A stretch of 64,000 bases of DNA. Source: Symsagittifera roscoffensis. Taxonomy: Eukaryota > Xenacoelomorpha > Acoela > Convolutidae. The translations under genes and the position numbers were made by a program. Under the pieces are notes generated by a model. It did no database searches. It was not told the DNA's origin and worked only from the letters and a program-made list of their open reading frames with translations. Shown here piece after piece: positions 50,245 through 61,735 of this stretch (positions are counted from its first letter, which is position 1; each line of letters begins with the position of its first letter). Location of the stretch: positions 19,752,660 through 19,816,659 of the forward strand of contig NC_087069.1 in NCBI RefSeq assembly GCF_963678635.1. The letters are read 5' to 3'.

Positions 50245-50444
50245 NNNNNNNNNNNNNNNNNNNNNNNNNNNNNNNNNNNNNNNNNNNNNNNNNNNNNNNN
50301 NNNNNNNNNNNNNNNNNNNNNNNNNNNNNNNNNNNNNNNNNNNNNNNNNNNNNNNNNNNNNNNNNNNNNNNNNNNNNNNNNNNNNNNNNNNNNNNNNNNN
50401 NNNNNNNNNNNNNNNNNNNNNNNNNNNNNNNNNNNNNNNNNNNN
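50245..50444. other. Assembly gap, exactly 200 N
   Basis: Placeholder gap of the same length as the first. Its flanks share related sequence (see 50173-50195 and 50449-50471), so a tandem repeat may be collapsed here. Confidence 0.98.
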
Positions 50445-51326
50445 TTGTCGGATCAAATTAAGAACATGATTGGATATCGCAGGATGTCCAGGCAGTATCC
50501 CGCGATGTCATATCACGAGGTTAGATCTCACAGGCTGTTAACTTTCCAGATATAAAGAAACTGTTTTTCTTCTTACTTTTTGCTCTCTAACTCAACTGTT
50601 GATTTTACCTCGTTTTGCTGCCAACCGGTGAAAAGTATTAATTATCAGTTTTTACTGTCTTCTTAATACTAAACCAGGTCAATTTCAGATGAACTGAAAC
50701 AACAGTCAGTGGTAGGAGCGACTTGAACTGTGAATTTTTTCTGGAATCAGCCAGCAAGATGTCAGTTTGTATCCAATCTACCAGTCAAAATTGTTTGACT
50801 AAAAATTGAAATCTTAAACCTTTTTTGTAATAAAAGCTTTTTTTTTCAGCAAAATTATGTTGGACCTTTTTACATAAATTTTTTTCTCAAAAAAGGTCAA
50901 AGTCAATGACTTAAGATTTTAATCTTTTCAATGTCACTGTAAAGCTTTTAATTTTAGTGGAATATAAATCAACCTGAAATATTCTTCCTTAAATTACTTT
51001 GAAGTATCATAAAATAAGTAAGTACTAAGATAGAAAAGTATCAGGTTAAAAGAGCTTGGCTGAAAGGAAAAAAAATGCTGCTGGCTTGATTCTGGCAAAA
51101 GTAGAAAAATTTATTTGATTCGAGTATTTACTTGTGTTATGATTTACTTGTAATTTTTCATTTGAGAATTATTTGTTTCCACACAAAGACTGAAGTTTGA
51201 TGATTTTCAAAAATCACACGAATACAACCCTAAGCAGAGAGAGTGAGTTGTTTTGATAGACAGTTTGCATGTTTTTCGCAACACTAAGTAAAAACTTTGA
51301 TCTGTTAAAACTTAAAGAGAAAAAAA
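50445..51326. other. AT-rich spacer, no gene seen
   Basis: Apart from the gap-flanking repeat at its left end, nothing is recognised. Confidence 0.4.
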
Positions 51327-52321
51327 TTAAGCGGCGCGACCCTATTAAAAGACTTAAGCGGCGCGACTTAAGATAAGACTTATGCGGCGCGACCTAAGAA
51401 AAGACTTAAGCGGCGCGACTTCAGAAAAAGACTTAAGCGGCGCGACTTAAAAAAGACTTCAGCGGCGCGACTTAAGAAAAGACTTAAGCGGCGCGACTTA
51501 AGGAAACAATTAGGTGGGGCGACTTAAGAAAAGACTTAAGCTAAGACTCAAGCGGCGCGAGTCAAGAAAAGACTTGAGCGACGCGACTTAAGAAAAGACT
51601 CAAACGGCGCGAGTCAAGAAAAGACTTAAGCGGCGCGACTTAAGAAAAGACTCAAGCGGCGCGAGTCAAGAAAAGACTTAAGCGGCGCGACCTTAAAAAA
51701 ACTTATGCGGAGCGACCTAAGAAAAGACTTAAGCGGCGCGGCTTAAGAAAAGATTTAAGCGGCACGACTTAAGAAAAGACTTAAGCGGCGCGACTTAAGA
51801 AAAGACTTAAGCGGCGCGACTTTAAAAAATACTTCAGCGGCGCGACTTAAGAAAAGACTTAAGCGGCGCGACTTAAGATAAGACTTAAGCGGCGCGACCT
51901 TAAAAAAACTTATGCGGCGCGACCTAGGAAAAGACTTAAGTGGCGCGACTTAAGAAAAGATTTAAGCGGCGCGACTTACGAAAAGACTCAAGCGGCGCGA
52001 CTTAAGAAAAGACTTAAGCGGCGCGACTTAAAAAAAGACTTCAGCGGCGCGACTTAAGAAAAGACTTAAGCGGCGCGACTTCAGGAAACAATTAAGTGGG
52101 GCGACTTAAGAAAAGACTTAAGCGGCGCGACTTAAGATAAGACTCAAGCGGCGCGAGTCAAGAAAAGACTTGAGCGACGCGACTTAAGAAAAGACTCAAG
52201 CGGCGCGAGTCAAGAAAAGACTTAAGCGGCGCGACTTAAGAAAAGACTCAAGCGGCGCGAGTCAAGCAAAGACTTAAGCGGCGCGACTTAAGAAAAGTCT
52301 TAAGCCGCGCGACTTAAGAAA
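51327..52321 (+). repeat. 26-bp GC-rich tandem repeat array, about 38 units
   Basis: The unit is gcggcgcgacttaagaaaag followed by acttaa, with few indels. Many units differ by single bases. One variant carries ctcaag and gagtcaag together, which makes a short gactc...gagtc inverted pair. A longer-order pattern is visible: the distinctive ggaaacaatta.gtggggcga segment occurs near 51503 and again near 52084, followed by the same series of variant units, about 580 bp apart. The array stands out from the AT-rich flanks by its CpG-rich core. Confidence 0.92.
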
Positions 52322-52336
52322 ATGCTTTTGGTGTTT

Positions 52337-52572
52337 TCCTCAGTCGCGCATGTCGCGGCGGTTTATTCTCAGTCGCACCGGTCTGAAATTAAAAATTTTC
52401 AGTCGCGCTGGTCACGCCATTACCTTTGGTCGCGCCGGTTCCGTCGGTGTTTTTAGTCGCGCCGGTCGCGGTGGTTTTTTTCAGTCGCGCCCGTGTTCAA
52501 TTGCCAATATAAAGTCGCGCCAAACTGGAATTGCCAAATTTGAGTCGCGCCGGTCTTTTCTTAAGTCGCGGA
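52337..52572 (-). repeat. Field of inverted core motifs (agtcgcgcc) after the 26-bp array
   Basis: About nine copies of agtcgcgcc or close variants occur here, for example near 52343, 52401, 52430, 52455, 52483, 52513, 52543 and 52563. This is the reverse complement of the ggcgcgact core in the neighbouring array. Spacing is about 20-35 bp and the sequence between copies is not conserved. A plus frame is open across the field and gives SRAG-like repeats, but this follows from the motif itself. Confidence 0.75.
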
Positions 52573-55257
52573 CCTCGACACGGGTAGCAAATGCCAAAAT
52601 TATTTGAACTCCTAAATGATGTAAGTTTGGAGAAAAAGTTGCATTTCACGATCTTAGACGGAGGGGGAAGGAAAAGACACGCACTTAATTTCACAAAAGT
52701 TCATATGGTCTCGCCCAATTGCAAAAGGCGATTAACAGTACCGCAAAAAAAACAATGCCAAGAGTGCAGGCTGTTTGTTTTGCCTCTTTGTTTCAAAATT
52801 GGACGATTCAGACTGAGAAAAATTATGGACAAATAATCTAGATCATGAATACATGGCACTGAAGATCTCCAAATAAAAATTTGCAAAAATTTGAAGCGCC
52901 AAATTGGTTTTCTAATTCGATATAGTTTTAGTATTTCGTATTCGCTTCGATTTGCAAGAAAGTATGCTTCGGACAAGCAGATGTTGCATTGAAACTTCAG
53001 AAGCCACTGAGCTTATACGACTGCCAACATATTAATTCAGATTCTGTTTCTCTGAATCAAGGTCTTTTGATTATAAACAATTCAGATGAAACTATTAAAA
53101 CAAGATACCAGAAAACGGAATTTACTTAAAAACGTCTTTAAAATTCTTCGAAAGGATTTAAATATGCACTTAGAATGTTTGCAATAGAAAAACAGCATCG
53201 AAATAAATCCGATGACTGATGTGAGTTAGTATCATTCAAAGAAATGAAAATAAATTTTTGACTTTTTTCTCTTCTTTTTTACTCAAACTTATTATGAGAA
53301 AAAACCCTCAACTTTTGAAATAAAATCAGTTTTAAGTAAGTTTTACTTTGCTAAAATTTGTGCCATTCCACTAGAAGGCACAGCCAAATCTTCCAATAGC
53401 TGTTGAAAACGTTACGAAACATTTTAACAAGGAAGTTTAGATGAAAAGAAAGGTTCAGATGGTTCTAGAATTTCAAAATATAAAGTTCCGATTTGCAATC
53501 TGGCATTTCCGAGAAATTTCATAGGTGACATATTTGGAGGGTAAAGTTACAAACATAGAACAGTCGAGTACCAGTCCTAAAGCAGTCGAAGAAGAGATAA
53601 ATTGAAAGTAGAAAAGAAGCTTCCTGAAAAGCAAGACTCGCAAAATACGAATATTATCTCCTGAAAAGAATGAAGCTGGAATATTCATTGGCAAATTCGA
53701 AATCGACCCGAACTGTCTTGATCCTGAAAAAAGGCCGGATAACGGCGTTATCCTCCAAGAAGTGTGAGAAGGGAGGCCCGGCGCCTACAAACCATTGATT
53801 AACTAACAAAGACATTTTAACTACTGGAACAACCTGAAGATTTGATTTCAGCTGTACTTATGCGATTTATTTCAGTGCAAGAGTAGTAGAGCGCGAGGAA
53901 AGGGTCAATATGTTTCTAATGGACCCGATATGTAACTGACAGTAAAAATAACAAAATCAATGGTTTTGGACCTTTTTTTTGTCAAAATCATATTGTCTGG
54001 GGAATCATGACCCAGCTATTTTTTTTTGTTGACATTTCTGTTTTACCGGAGGGTATGAACCAACCTGTTGAAAGCTCGGACAGAATAATAGGTGAAAAAA
54101 CATAAACCCGTTTCTGTCATTGATCTAGGATTTAAAAAAACTAAAAAGAAAGCGCGAATCTAATCAAAAAGAGTGTATAACTAAGAAAAAGTCAGAAAAC
54201 AATTAGCTCAAATCAAACAAGAACAAAAATTATGCAAACACAAATAGGCCCAAAAAGCACAATATCTGAAATGACAGTTTATAAATTGTTTTGGAACAGT
54301 AACCCACTCATTTTTGCTATTCGCTGTTGTAACAGTTTGATTTAGATGGTACCTGAACAATAGATCAAACGTTTTGGTTGTTTGCTAATTACCATCACTG
54401 TAGTGGTAATCGAGTATTTCAACAAGTCATTGACTAATATAAGGTAATTTGACGGTAGTTCGGCAAGCGGACAGAAATTCTCCACACACCTCAGAAGTCA
54501 ACAAGGACAGCTAGACTGACTGATGGGTATCGAAAGTTTCGGTTTCGTTCGAGTACTAAATCTAAAAACCTAGATTATTAGAGATACTTCCTTTTGCACA
54601 CTCCATCAATTTTGACTTTCCGAGTCAGTCGTTTCGATTTGAATACCTCAGAGAAAGAGAGGACTTAGTAAAGGTAACTAATTTTTTTTGATGTTTTTTT
54701 TTTCAGTATTATGTTTCTTTAATTCCTCTTTTAGACCCAAATAACCCACTTTTGGTGGTGAAATGAAATTCTTTTGACTCAATCGTTACTTACAAAGTTT
54801 AAAAGATCCAAACTTTTTCAAACGAAAAAAGCATCTGCGCAGTAAACTTTCGCGTAATTCATTTTTCTATCAAAATAAATTAAAAGCGGAGAAAAAAACT
54901 CAGAGAAAAATTGAGACAAGCAAAATTTTTTATTGAGATTTTTGGTTTAATTTTTTTTTACAAAAGATTTTTGGTTTAATCTTTTACCTAAGTCAATCTA
55001 TTTAAAAAGCCAATTTTTGTTGAATCAGGGCAGCAAAATTGGTTAATTATAAGGTTACCGAAACTTTGTTTTCAAAGGTACTTTTTTCTAGTTCGTTTTT
55101 TTGCAAGTTTTCGATAGTGTTTAGTGCTACTGCGCTTAATTGAAAGATTTTTACGCTCTTTAAGCAGAAATGTAAAAAGATTCTCTGAAAACCTATCTAG
55201 AGGGTGAAAAATACCAAGTAAGGAAATAGAAGATAGGTTTTGTTAGTTACTGAAAGA
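52573..55257. other. Spacer, no confident gene
   Basis: A plus frame at 52591-52836 (81 codons, with QCQEC) begins right after the repeat field but has no further support. A perfect short palindrome, ggataacggcgttatcc, lies near 53737-53753 in a GC-richer patch. The rest is AT-rich. Confidence 0.35.
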
Positions 55258-55638
55258 TCAACTAACCGATCGGCGATCGGAATAGTTTTCGATTGCGTTT
55301 TGAATACTTCTTGGCTTAAGTCTTTGAACCAATCGGTAAAATTTTTTGAAACTTTTCCTGTTTTTTTTTCTTACCATCTTAGGCCAAAAGACTCTAAAAA
55401 CACGTGTTTTTAGAACTTCACGTTTCGGAGGAACCATTTTGGTCGTACCCTCTGGACCGAAGATCTTGTTACAAAACACTAAAATTAATTTTCGCTTCCA
55501 ATCCCTCATGTTTCGTGAATTTTGGGATACCCTCTCAGTCATCCTCTGAGAAACAATAAGCACCGTAAAATCCTTTCGGAGCTTTACACACCCTCCGATG
55601 TGGATTATTTCCAACACAGCACGCTTGTTTTTGGTCAT
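55258..55638 (-). CDS. Hypothetical basic 126-residue ORF
   Basis: An open minus frame from ATG codes a very basic peptide (many Lys/Arg, for example KMVRKKNRKSFKKF) with no signal peptide and no recognised domain. The region has higher GC than its flanks. Its upstream side overlaps a segment with a repeated gcaccgtaaaatc (near 55561 and 55733), which suggests part of an unknown repeat. It could be a fragment of a mobile-element protein or a chance frame. Confidence 0.22.
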   Translation of the reverse strand: MTKNKRAVLEIIHIGGCVKLRKDFTVLIVSQRMTERVSQNSRNMRDWKRKLILVFCNKIFGPEGTTKMVPPKREVLKTRVFRVFWPKMVRKKNRKSFKKFYRLVQRLKPRSIQNAIENYSDRRSVS

Positions 55639-56878
55639 TTGTACCAGACCTTTTATTGAAAAACTCAGAAAAAAAATCCAAAAGCTTCAGAAATTTGTGG
55701 TAGCCTCCTTTTAACCTTAAAGAGAAAAATCAGCACCGTAAAATCAGCTTGGAGGGTTAAAAATCCGCTTGGAGGGAATTTAAAATTTAGACTGCATTTA
55801 AAAATTCAATCCTTTAAATTTTTGACACCTCTGAAACCCCTTAGAAATAAAACAGAAGTTTTATCATTCTCTGGGTAGACTACTAAGAATAAGTGGGCTA
55901 GTTGACCCAGCAAGTGGCGATCAACTTTGAATTGCCGATTGGGTTTATTAGAATACCCCAATACTTTTTCAATCGTAATTTCTCGTTGTGTAGTTACCTT
56001 GAGCCACAATCTTAATACGGATACACTTAGTAGAAGACCTCAATGTGTGTAAAAGTGCGAAACACTCACTTGCTAGTAAACTGATTATCCCCTACTCTCG
56101 TACATATGGACCGTCCGAAAGTGGGAGATTGTTTGACAATATTTGCCGTTAGTGTAAGTTTCTGATCAAGATTTTATTTCGAGCTAGTTAGTAAGACATC
56201 TCGGGCAATCACAGGACAGAAAGAGGAAGACATCGGTCAGTCCGATAACAACAAGGAACTCACTTCTTTTATTTAGATCGTTCCAATTGAGAAAGTGTAC
56301 ACACATCATCACTTGATAATTCGGTGACTTGATAACTCTGCAGCGGTAATTTGATATTGATACGTGGAATCTCTGTCAAATTTTGGGTGTTTTGTTAGAA
56401 AAATTCGTTTTTTTAAAAAAAAGTTTTCTATTAATCACTGTGTTTTTGTGTTGATTTCACGTAGTATTGTAGATGAAGGACTTGACTGTGAAACTTTAAT
56501 CTGTTGATACTGAGCGGACGCTTCGACTAATTTGAGACTTTCCAAAAAACATATTATTTCAAAGAATATTCTTTCTTATCAAAGAAAAGAAAAGTTTTGG
56601 GCAAAAAAATGGTGTCCTCTGCTTGTCTTGTGCAATGTCGTCATAGTCTTTGATTTACTTATGCTAAAAGCATTACATGGATCGAAACAACTCCTTTGAG
56701 GGTGCAACTAGGATACCCAGGCCTAACAAGGGTAGTAAACGAAGGTTTTGAATGAGATGTAGCCAGACATGCGTGAGCATTACCTATGAAGCTTCGTTTA
56801 GTAACACATCAATTGAGGAGTGTAATGATATTTTACTGATTGGAAAGAACCTAAGAAATAAAATAAGTGTGGATAGCC
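55639..56878. other. Spacer with short direct repeats, no gene seen
   Basis: gcaccgtaaaatc and cttggaggg recur near 55730-55775. From about 56700 the composition becomes less AT-rich as the second retroelement is approached, and its LTR may begin in this stretch. Confidence 0.35.
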
Positions 56879-58330
56879 ATGACGTCTGAAACATCGAAGC
56901 CGGAACGGCTAGTCCAAACCAACTCGACCAATTCGAGGAAGGAGCTTAGACGTTGACCCCACTGGGACCTGACGACCACTAGAACAATGAAAGATCTGGC
57001 GAAGAGTTTGAGTGATAGTGACGAAAGGAAAGATTTATACAAAACACGGAATTTGATGAAAATTCATCATTATCAGAGACTATATCTATAGACTCGCAAT
57101 CCTCTCTAGCCAAGCAGAGTAAGAGGACAATAATGCTAAGCATCTGTCCCAGAGAATAACTTGGAGTCGATGAGCAGATGAGCTTCAAAGCGAGATACGC
57201 GGAACGCCTGGCTAGTAGGAACCGATTTCATTGATCAACATGTCGATTTAAGCCCTGGCCAAAAGTCTTCTCTCAGGCTCCCGTTTTTTGGGACCGAATA
57301 ATCCAGACATGGAGCCAATTCAAGCCCCAGACCAAGCCCCAAACATGATAAGCTCCAGAAACAAAAACTGCAAAAAAAGCTGCGTCTACTTCAACAATGA
57401 GAAAATATTGCATGGAATTATTTTGATAACACTTTCAAAGTTTGTCAAGTAAATTGAAGTCTATAGGAAGACTGAGAGATGATGCATCATCGAGCACTAG
57501 ACTGCAATTGCTCCCGTGTTGTCAAAGTTGTAAAAGGGAGTTGAATTGAATTTTTGGAGAAATAATGGCGGGACTTGAAGAATTGCGACAAGACAAGTCG
57601 AGTGAAACTGATAGAGTGGACAAAGAGGCACTACCCGGTTACAAGATGCTGAGCAATGAAGTTATTACAATACGATTGCATGCTAATTATGAACAAACCA
57701 CGCTGGTTCAGAGGACTGAACAATGTCTAGTCAAAAGCAAGGTTATAGCCAAGGGATGGCGATCAGACCAGAGCGACACTTCAACATGTCGCGCAGGACG
57801 AATCCACCGCGGCCAGATGCGGCGAATCCCTCAGTGATGAATATACTATCCATATCCCAATTTAATCTAAATTGGACCTCTCGGCAATGTCACATAAAAT
57901 CACGATACATGTTTTGATGTTTGAAACGCTCAATAGGTTGTTGAACTTTCGAAATCCATTTAGAAAGGTCAGAGTTCACACAGAACTCTCAATTAGGTTA
58001 AATCATACAAGGATGAGCCAGAAGGCATCGTCGAAATCTGGATCGTGGTGTTGGAGCTCGACTTCAAACAGGAGAATCTACCAAAGAAGCAGGAAAGCAA
58101 AGCAATGAAAAATAGCCTCAAGGGTACGGCCTTGAATTGTTTAATGACAAAGAGAGCAATTTTAGCATGATATAATGCATGGAAAATTTTCGAGAATTTA
58201 AGGAATTGTTTAGGGGCATCAGCTGACAGCAAAACTTGAAAAGAGGCGTCAGCTGGTTGATGAGTTGATTGACAAATTCTTGAACCATTTAGAACTACTG
58301 AGAAGGAGAAACAATTGAGAGGGAGAAACA
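56879..58330 (+). pseudogene. Gag-like region of the second retroelement
   Basis: The frame opening at 56879 reads MTSETSKPERLVQTNS, then Ser/Glu-rich acidic sequence with SLSETISIDSQSSLAKQS near 57065-57115 in another frame. A clear open piece at 57565-57837 starts MAGLEELRQDKSSETDR. Near 58105-58200, MKNSLKGTALNCL followed by NAWKIF resembles the capsid pattern of a 'LKGxA' helix then a short Trp/Phe-containing helix. This fits Gag, with several frameshifts. The match is to a pattern, not a specific family. Confidence 0.42.
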
Positions 58331-59540
58331 CTCGAATTTAAGGACGGTGTGAAAATCATCAAACACAAAACCATGCTCACCACTCACTTCACCTTGTCAG
58401 CGGATTGTGTTCCCACGCCAGAAAATTTGAGTATGAAGTCGCCAGAAAATTTGAGTATGAAGTCGCCAGAATACTTGTTAATCTAACCGAGAGCTCGATT
58501 TTGCTACAACAATTATGACAATAACAGTGGTATCCTGAACTTCTGGATAAGTCTGACGAAGAGGGTAAGTCGACTATGGGTGAAATAAATTGACTGAGAC
58601 AGGAAATGGTTTATGATCGTTCCTTCTCAGCAAAAAATGAGAGGCGATAAATCCGTTTCATCATTAAGGTTTGCACGGGGTGAGCCCACATCAGAGAGGA
58701 CCTTAATGTGAAGAAAGTGTTTATCAGGTATCTTCGAAGCTACAAGGGTCTTGTCTAAATGGAATGAGCTGGAGCTCCTTCGTCGAACAGTCATCTGATA
58801 ATAGGAGTCAACAGGTTGAGAGACTTTGCAGAAAGTTATGCGGGAAGGCGAGCCACCACGATGCCGTTGGGAAATGATCGTTTACGACCTGGCGTGTGAG
58901 CCAAACTGGAAGCCTTACAGAGATTACATTTTGGGCGACTTTCAGTAGCGTATTTGCCCCATTTTCCTGACAGAAACTCTCTGTGGTACCAAGAGATCAC
59001 ATGAAGGGCCCGACCACCGAAGCGAATCAAAGTCAATGAGCAGGAGATACAGACAAAGAGGAAACAATAAACATTTTAGAAAAGAAGTAACAAGACAGGA
59101 ACGATCTATGCGCAAGTTGGTTGAATTTAAGCCAAAGTCCAGCAACGGGACCATTGGAAATAAATAACACGAATTAATAACCAGAAGAAAGAGGAGATTA
59201 AGCACAATACAAGGGCGCACCATTTGTCACCGGACATTCTGGCTACAATGAATTCGAACACGCGGTCCAGGACAACAAAAATCAAATAACTCTAAAAGCC
59301 AAGTGAGCCCGCAGCACCTTCGCGGGTGGAAGTGAATGAAACAAGAATTCGGTTCAGATTTTTCATTCCCAACTCACAAACCAATCACCAGCCAAAAGGA
59401 GAGGCGATATCTTTTGTTGCACCAGAAGGAATGTACGGGGTGGAGCACACAGTGAAATCACGCGTGAGTGACATCAGCAATGACTACGCAAGGCCTCGGA
59501 CCACCCAAAGTCTTGTCTAAACGGAGTGAGCTGGAACACC
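58331..59540 (+). pseudogene. Retroelement interior, unidentified part
   Basis: Hydrophilic coding-like pieces with many stops. A 24-bp in-frame tandem duplication lies at 58417-58464. A segment around 58749-58775 (gtcttgtctaaa) recurs near 59510-59536. The open piece at 59326-59520 includes GMYGVEHTVKSRVSDISNDY, directly upstream of the SGNH-like part. No domain is recognised. Confidence 0.35.
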
Positions 59541-59559
59541 GCGCTGCCTCTGCGAACAA

Positions 59560-60120
59560 TCTATCCGGGTAACAGCCCTGGTGAAGATTTGATGCAAACA
59601 TAAATGGACCGGAAATCCACCGCAATCTCCTTCGGTGGAGCCTCATTGGCTCATAATAAAAAGACGATGGATCTCCAGGGTGGAACAATATTAGATAGTT
59701 AGTGATAACGATAGGCACGAATGACACCTCTAGGCTACCTATCACGCATCAAAGCAATCAGGAGCACCTAATTTATAAAATGAAAGAGAAATGAAGAGAA
59801 AGACAAGCCAAGGGTCAATGTTTAATGTACCATACCACCAAATGTCAGTTACCGACTTGACTAATGCCAATGAGACTCATTAAAACGCTATGATTAAAAA
59901 CATAGTTAAATGTTATCAAAACGAATTGAGAGTCACGGACAAGGAAGCCACTTTGCGATTAACTGAAGATTGCAACCTGACCAGAGATGGTGTCCACTTC
60001 ACCGCACACCAAAGAAGAATATGAATTATTGATGCAATTGAAGAAAAGATTAGGGAATTACAGGCCCAATTAACAAAAAAGACACCTAAATCTGCAATGA
60101 AAGAGAAAGCTGTCAATCCT
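59560..60120 (+). pseudogene. SGNH/GDSL-hydrolase-like domain inside the second retroelement
   Basis: Signature-like blocks occur in order, but in different frames. FGGASLAHNKK at about 59631-59663 suits block II. LVITIGTNDTSRLP, with GTND at 59714-59725, suits block III. LTRDGVHFTAHQRR, with Asp at 59986-59988 and His at 59995-59997, suits block V. The distance from GTND to DGVH is about 90 codons, normal for the family. A possible block I reads GNS instead of GDS at 59567-59575, so the nucleophile region is uncertain. SGNH enzymes are usually esterases or acyl hydrolases. This copy is broken by frameshifts. Confidence 0.5.
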
Positions 60121-61735
60121 GAGCCACACGATAGTCGGCTTGAAGCTATAAAACAGGAAGTATATTTGTAGATATATGAAGTATATGAAGTTGATAATTA
60201 AATATACATGTGACATAGAGATTGGAGACTGTCCCCGCTCATCGATGGCTATTCCTTGAAACAAGGTTTAGAAGGCCTAATGATCAGAATCCAACGAGTT
60301 TTCAGGTATAAACAGCTTCCTTTCTCCCATCCACCAGTGGCTCCAGTCACGCAAGGGAGTTTTTGAGTGAGCCCCACGACGGTAAAAACGCAGTAGCAAC
60401 CAATTATAAAAGCGCATTGTTGTGGAATAGACCGAACCTAGTGTCTGGAATCGATACAAGAAGGACTTGACCAAGTAACTCAATGAGAAGAAGCTCACAT
60501 GTCGGCCGAATGCGATAACAATGCTCGAAGGAAGGTCAATAAAGTTTCATTGATGCCCGATACCTGGCGTGGATTGATTCAAAGTGAAACAGGAGCAACT
60601 GCGAGTTCTTATTGCGACAACTACGAGAGTTTTTATTGCGTTAGATGGGTTGAATTGTAACAATACGATAGGGCCCACAAATTTAGGTCGTTGATCGACG
60701 TCCGTCAACATGTGAGGGAAAAAAGTGAACGAGTCGAAAGGGCAAATCTCTCGGGAAAAAAAGCCAAATAACAAACGCAGCAAAGAGTTCAGGCAGTTTT
60801 CTAAGTCCACGTTTCAATAAGCTAGATAACGTATCTGAGACTAGCCTCGGACAAAGCCGATGATGACGACGAAAATTGTGAACTTTTTGAGCAAAAAAAA
60901 GGCTAAAACTTGTTTGCCGCCGTTGACCTCCTCGAAATGAAAAAAAAAAGAACAGCTGGCGCAAACGACCACCTGTGAAGCCGAGATTTTCCGGATAGCC
61001 TCATTGGCGGTACGACTCCCAATCGCCAGGTGGTTGATGGATCGCTGGAGACATTTTTGAATGCCATGATGAAAGACGAAGAACGGTGAGAAAATGCTCC
61101 ACGAGAAAGCTCGTCCGGATGATCTTGCTTTTAAAGGCTCAATTTGATGTTAACACTCCTGCCCCAATCAGGATGTCGACACCAACCAAAACTGGATGAC
61201 GATCACAACTTTCATGGTTAATATATCTCATGGTTTAGAGAAAGAGACTGCAAGCCGATTGCCTAGTGTGAGGATATCGGAAAGGAATGTGATTTCTGTG
61301 AAAAACCTCCGAAGAAAGCCGTCGTTGCGTTTGTCGTCGCGTAAGGTTTAGGTTATAAGAGAAGATATTTTCAATAATGCGCCAGACATCATCACTGAAA
61401 ACCAATCACGACGCTGTTGTTAATGCAAAACGTGATTAGAATGTCCTTCGAGCAGTTAAAGAACCGACTAAAACGAGTAAAAAAGATACGCCGCGTTTCT
61501 CACTGGAATGAGAGTGGACTGGACGCCCTCTTTTCTCTTGACATGCCATCCTCAAGCTTCACGACAATTTAAGCCAGCTATGTGAAGGACATCTCTAAAA
61601 TATCAACTGGCCCAGTTTCGACTCTATATGGAACGTTTGGTCACGAATGTTTTTTAAAAGGACCAGTCCTCCACCTCACGGATGGATTTGCGGAACTTAG
61701 ACTGGTAGAATTCTGATTTAATCGCCATAACCTAA
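60121..61735 (+). pseudogene. Retroelement interior, unidentified part
   Basis: Composition matches the rest of the element. Coding-like peptide pieces (for example NKVSLMPDTWRGLIQSETGA near 60540-60600) are split by stops. No recognised domain. Confidence 0.35.

Noticed and set aside
50170-50555. Open frames crossing the second N run
   Set aside because: Same artefact of the gap.
51327-52321. CRISPR-like array
   Set aside because: The units are directly adjacent 26-mers with no unique spacers, in a eukaryotic context.
52350-52607. Plus frame with repeated SRAG-like residues
   Set aside because: The periodic peptide is a direct result of the repeated agtcgcgcc motif and has no other coding sign.
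52591-52836. 81-codon plus frame with CxxC
   Set aside because: Short, with no splice or family support; kept only as a note in the spacer entry.
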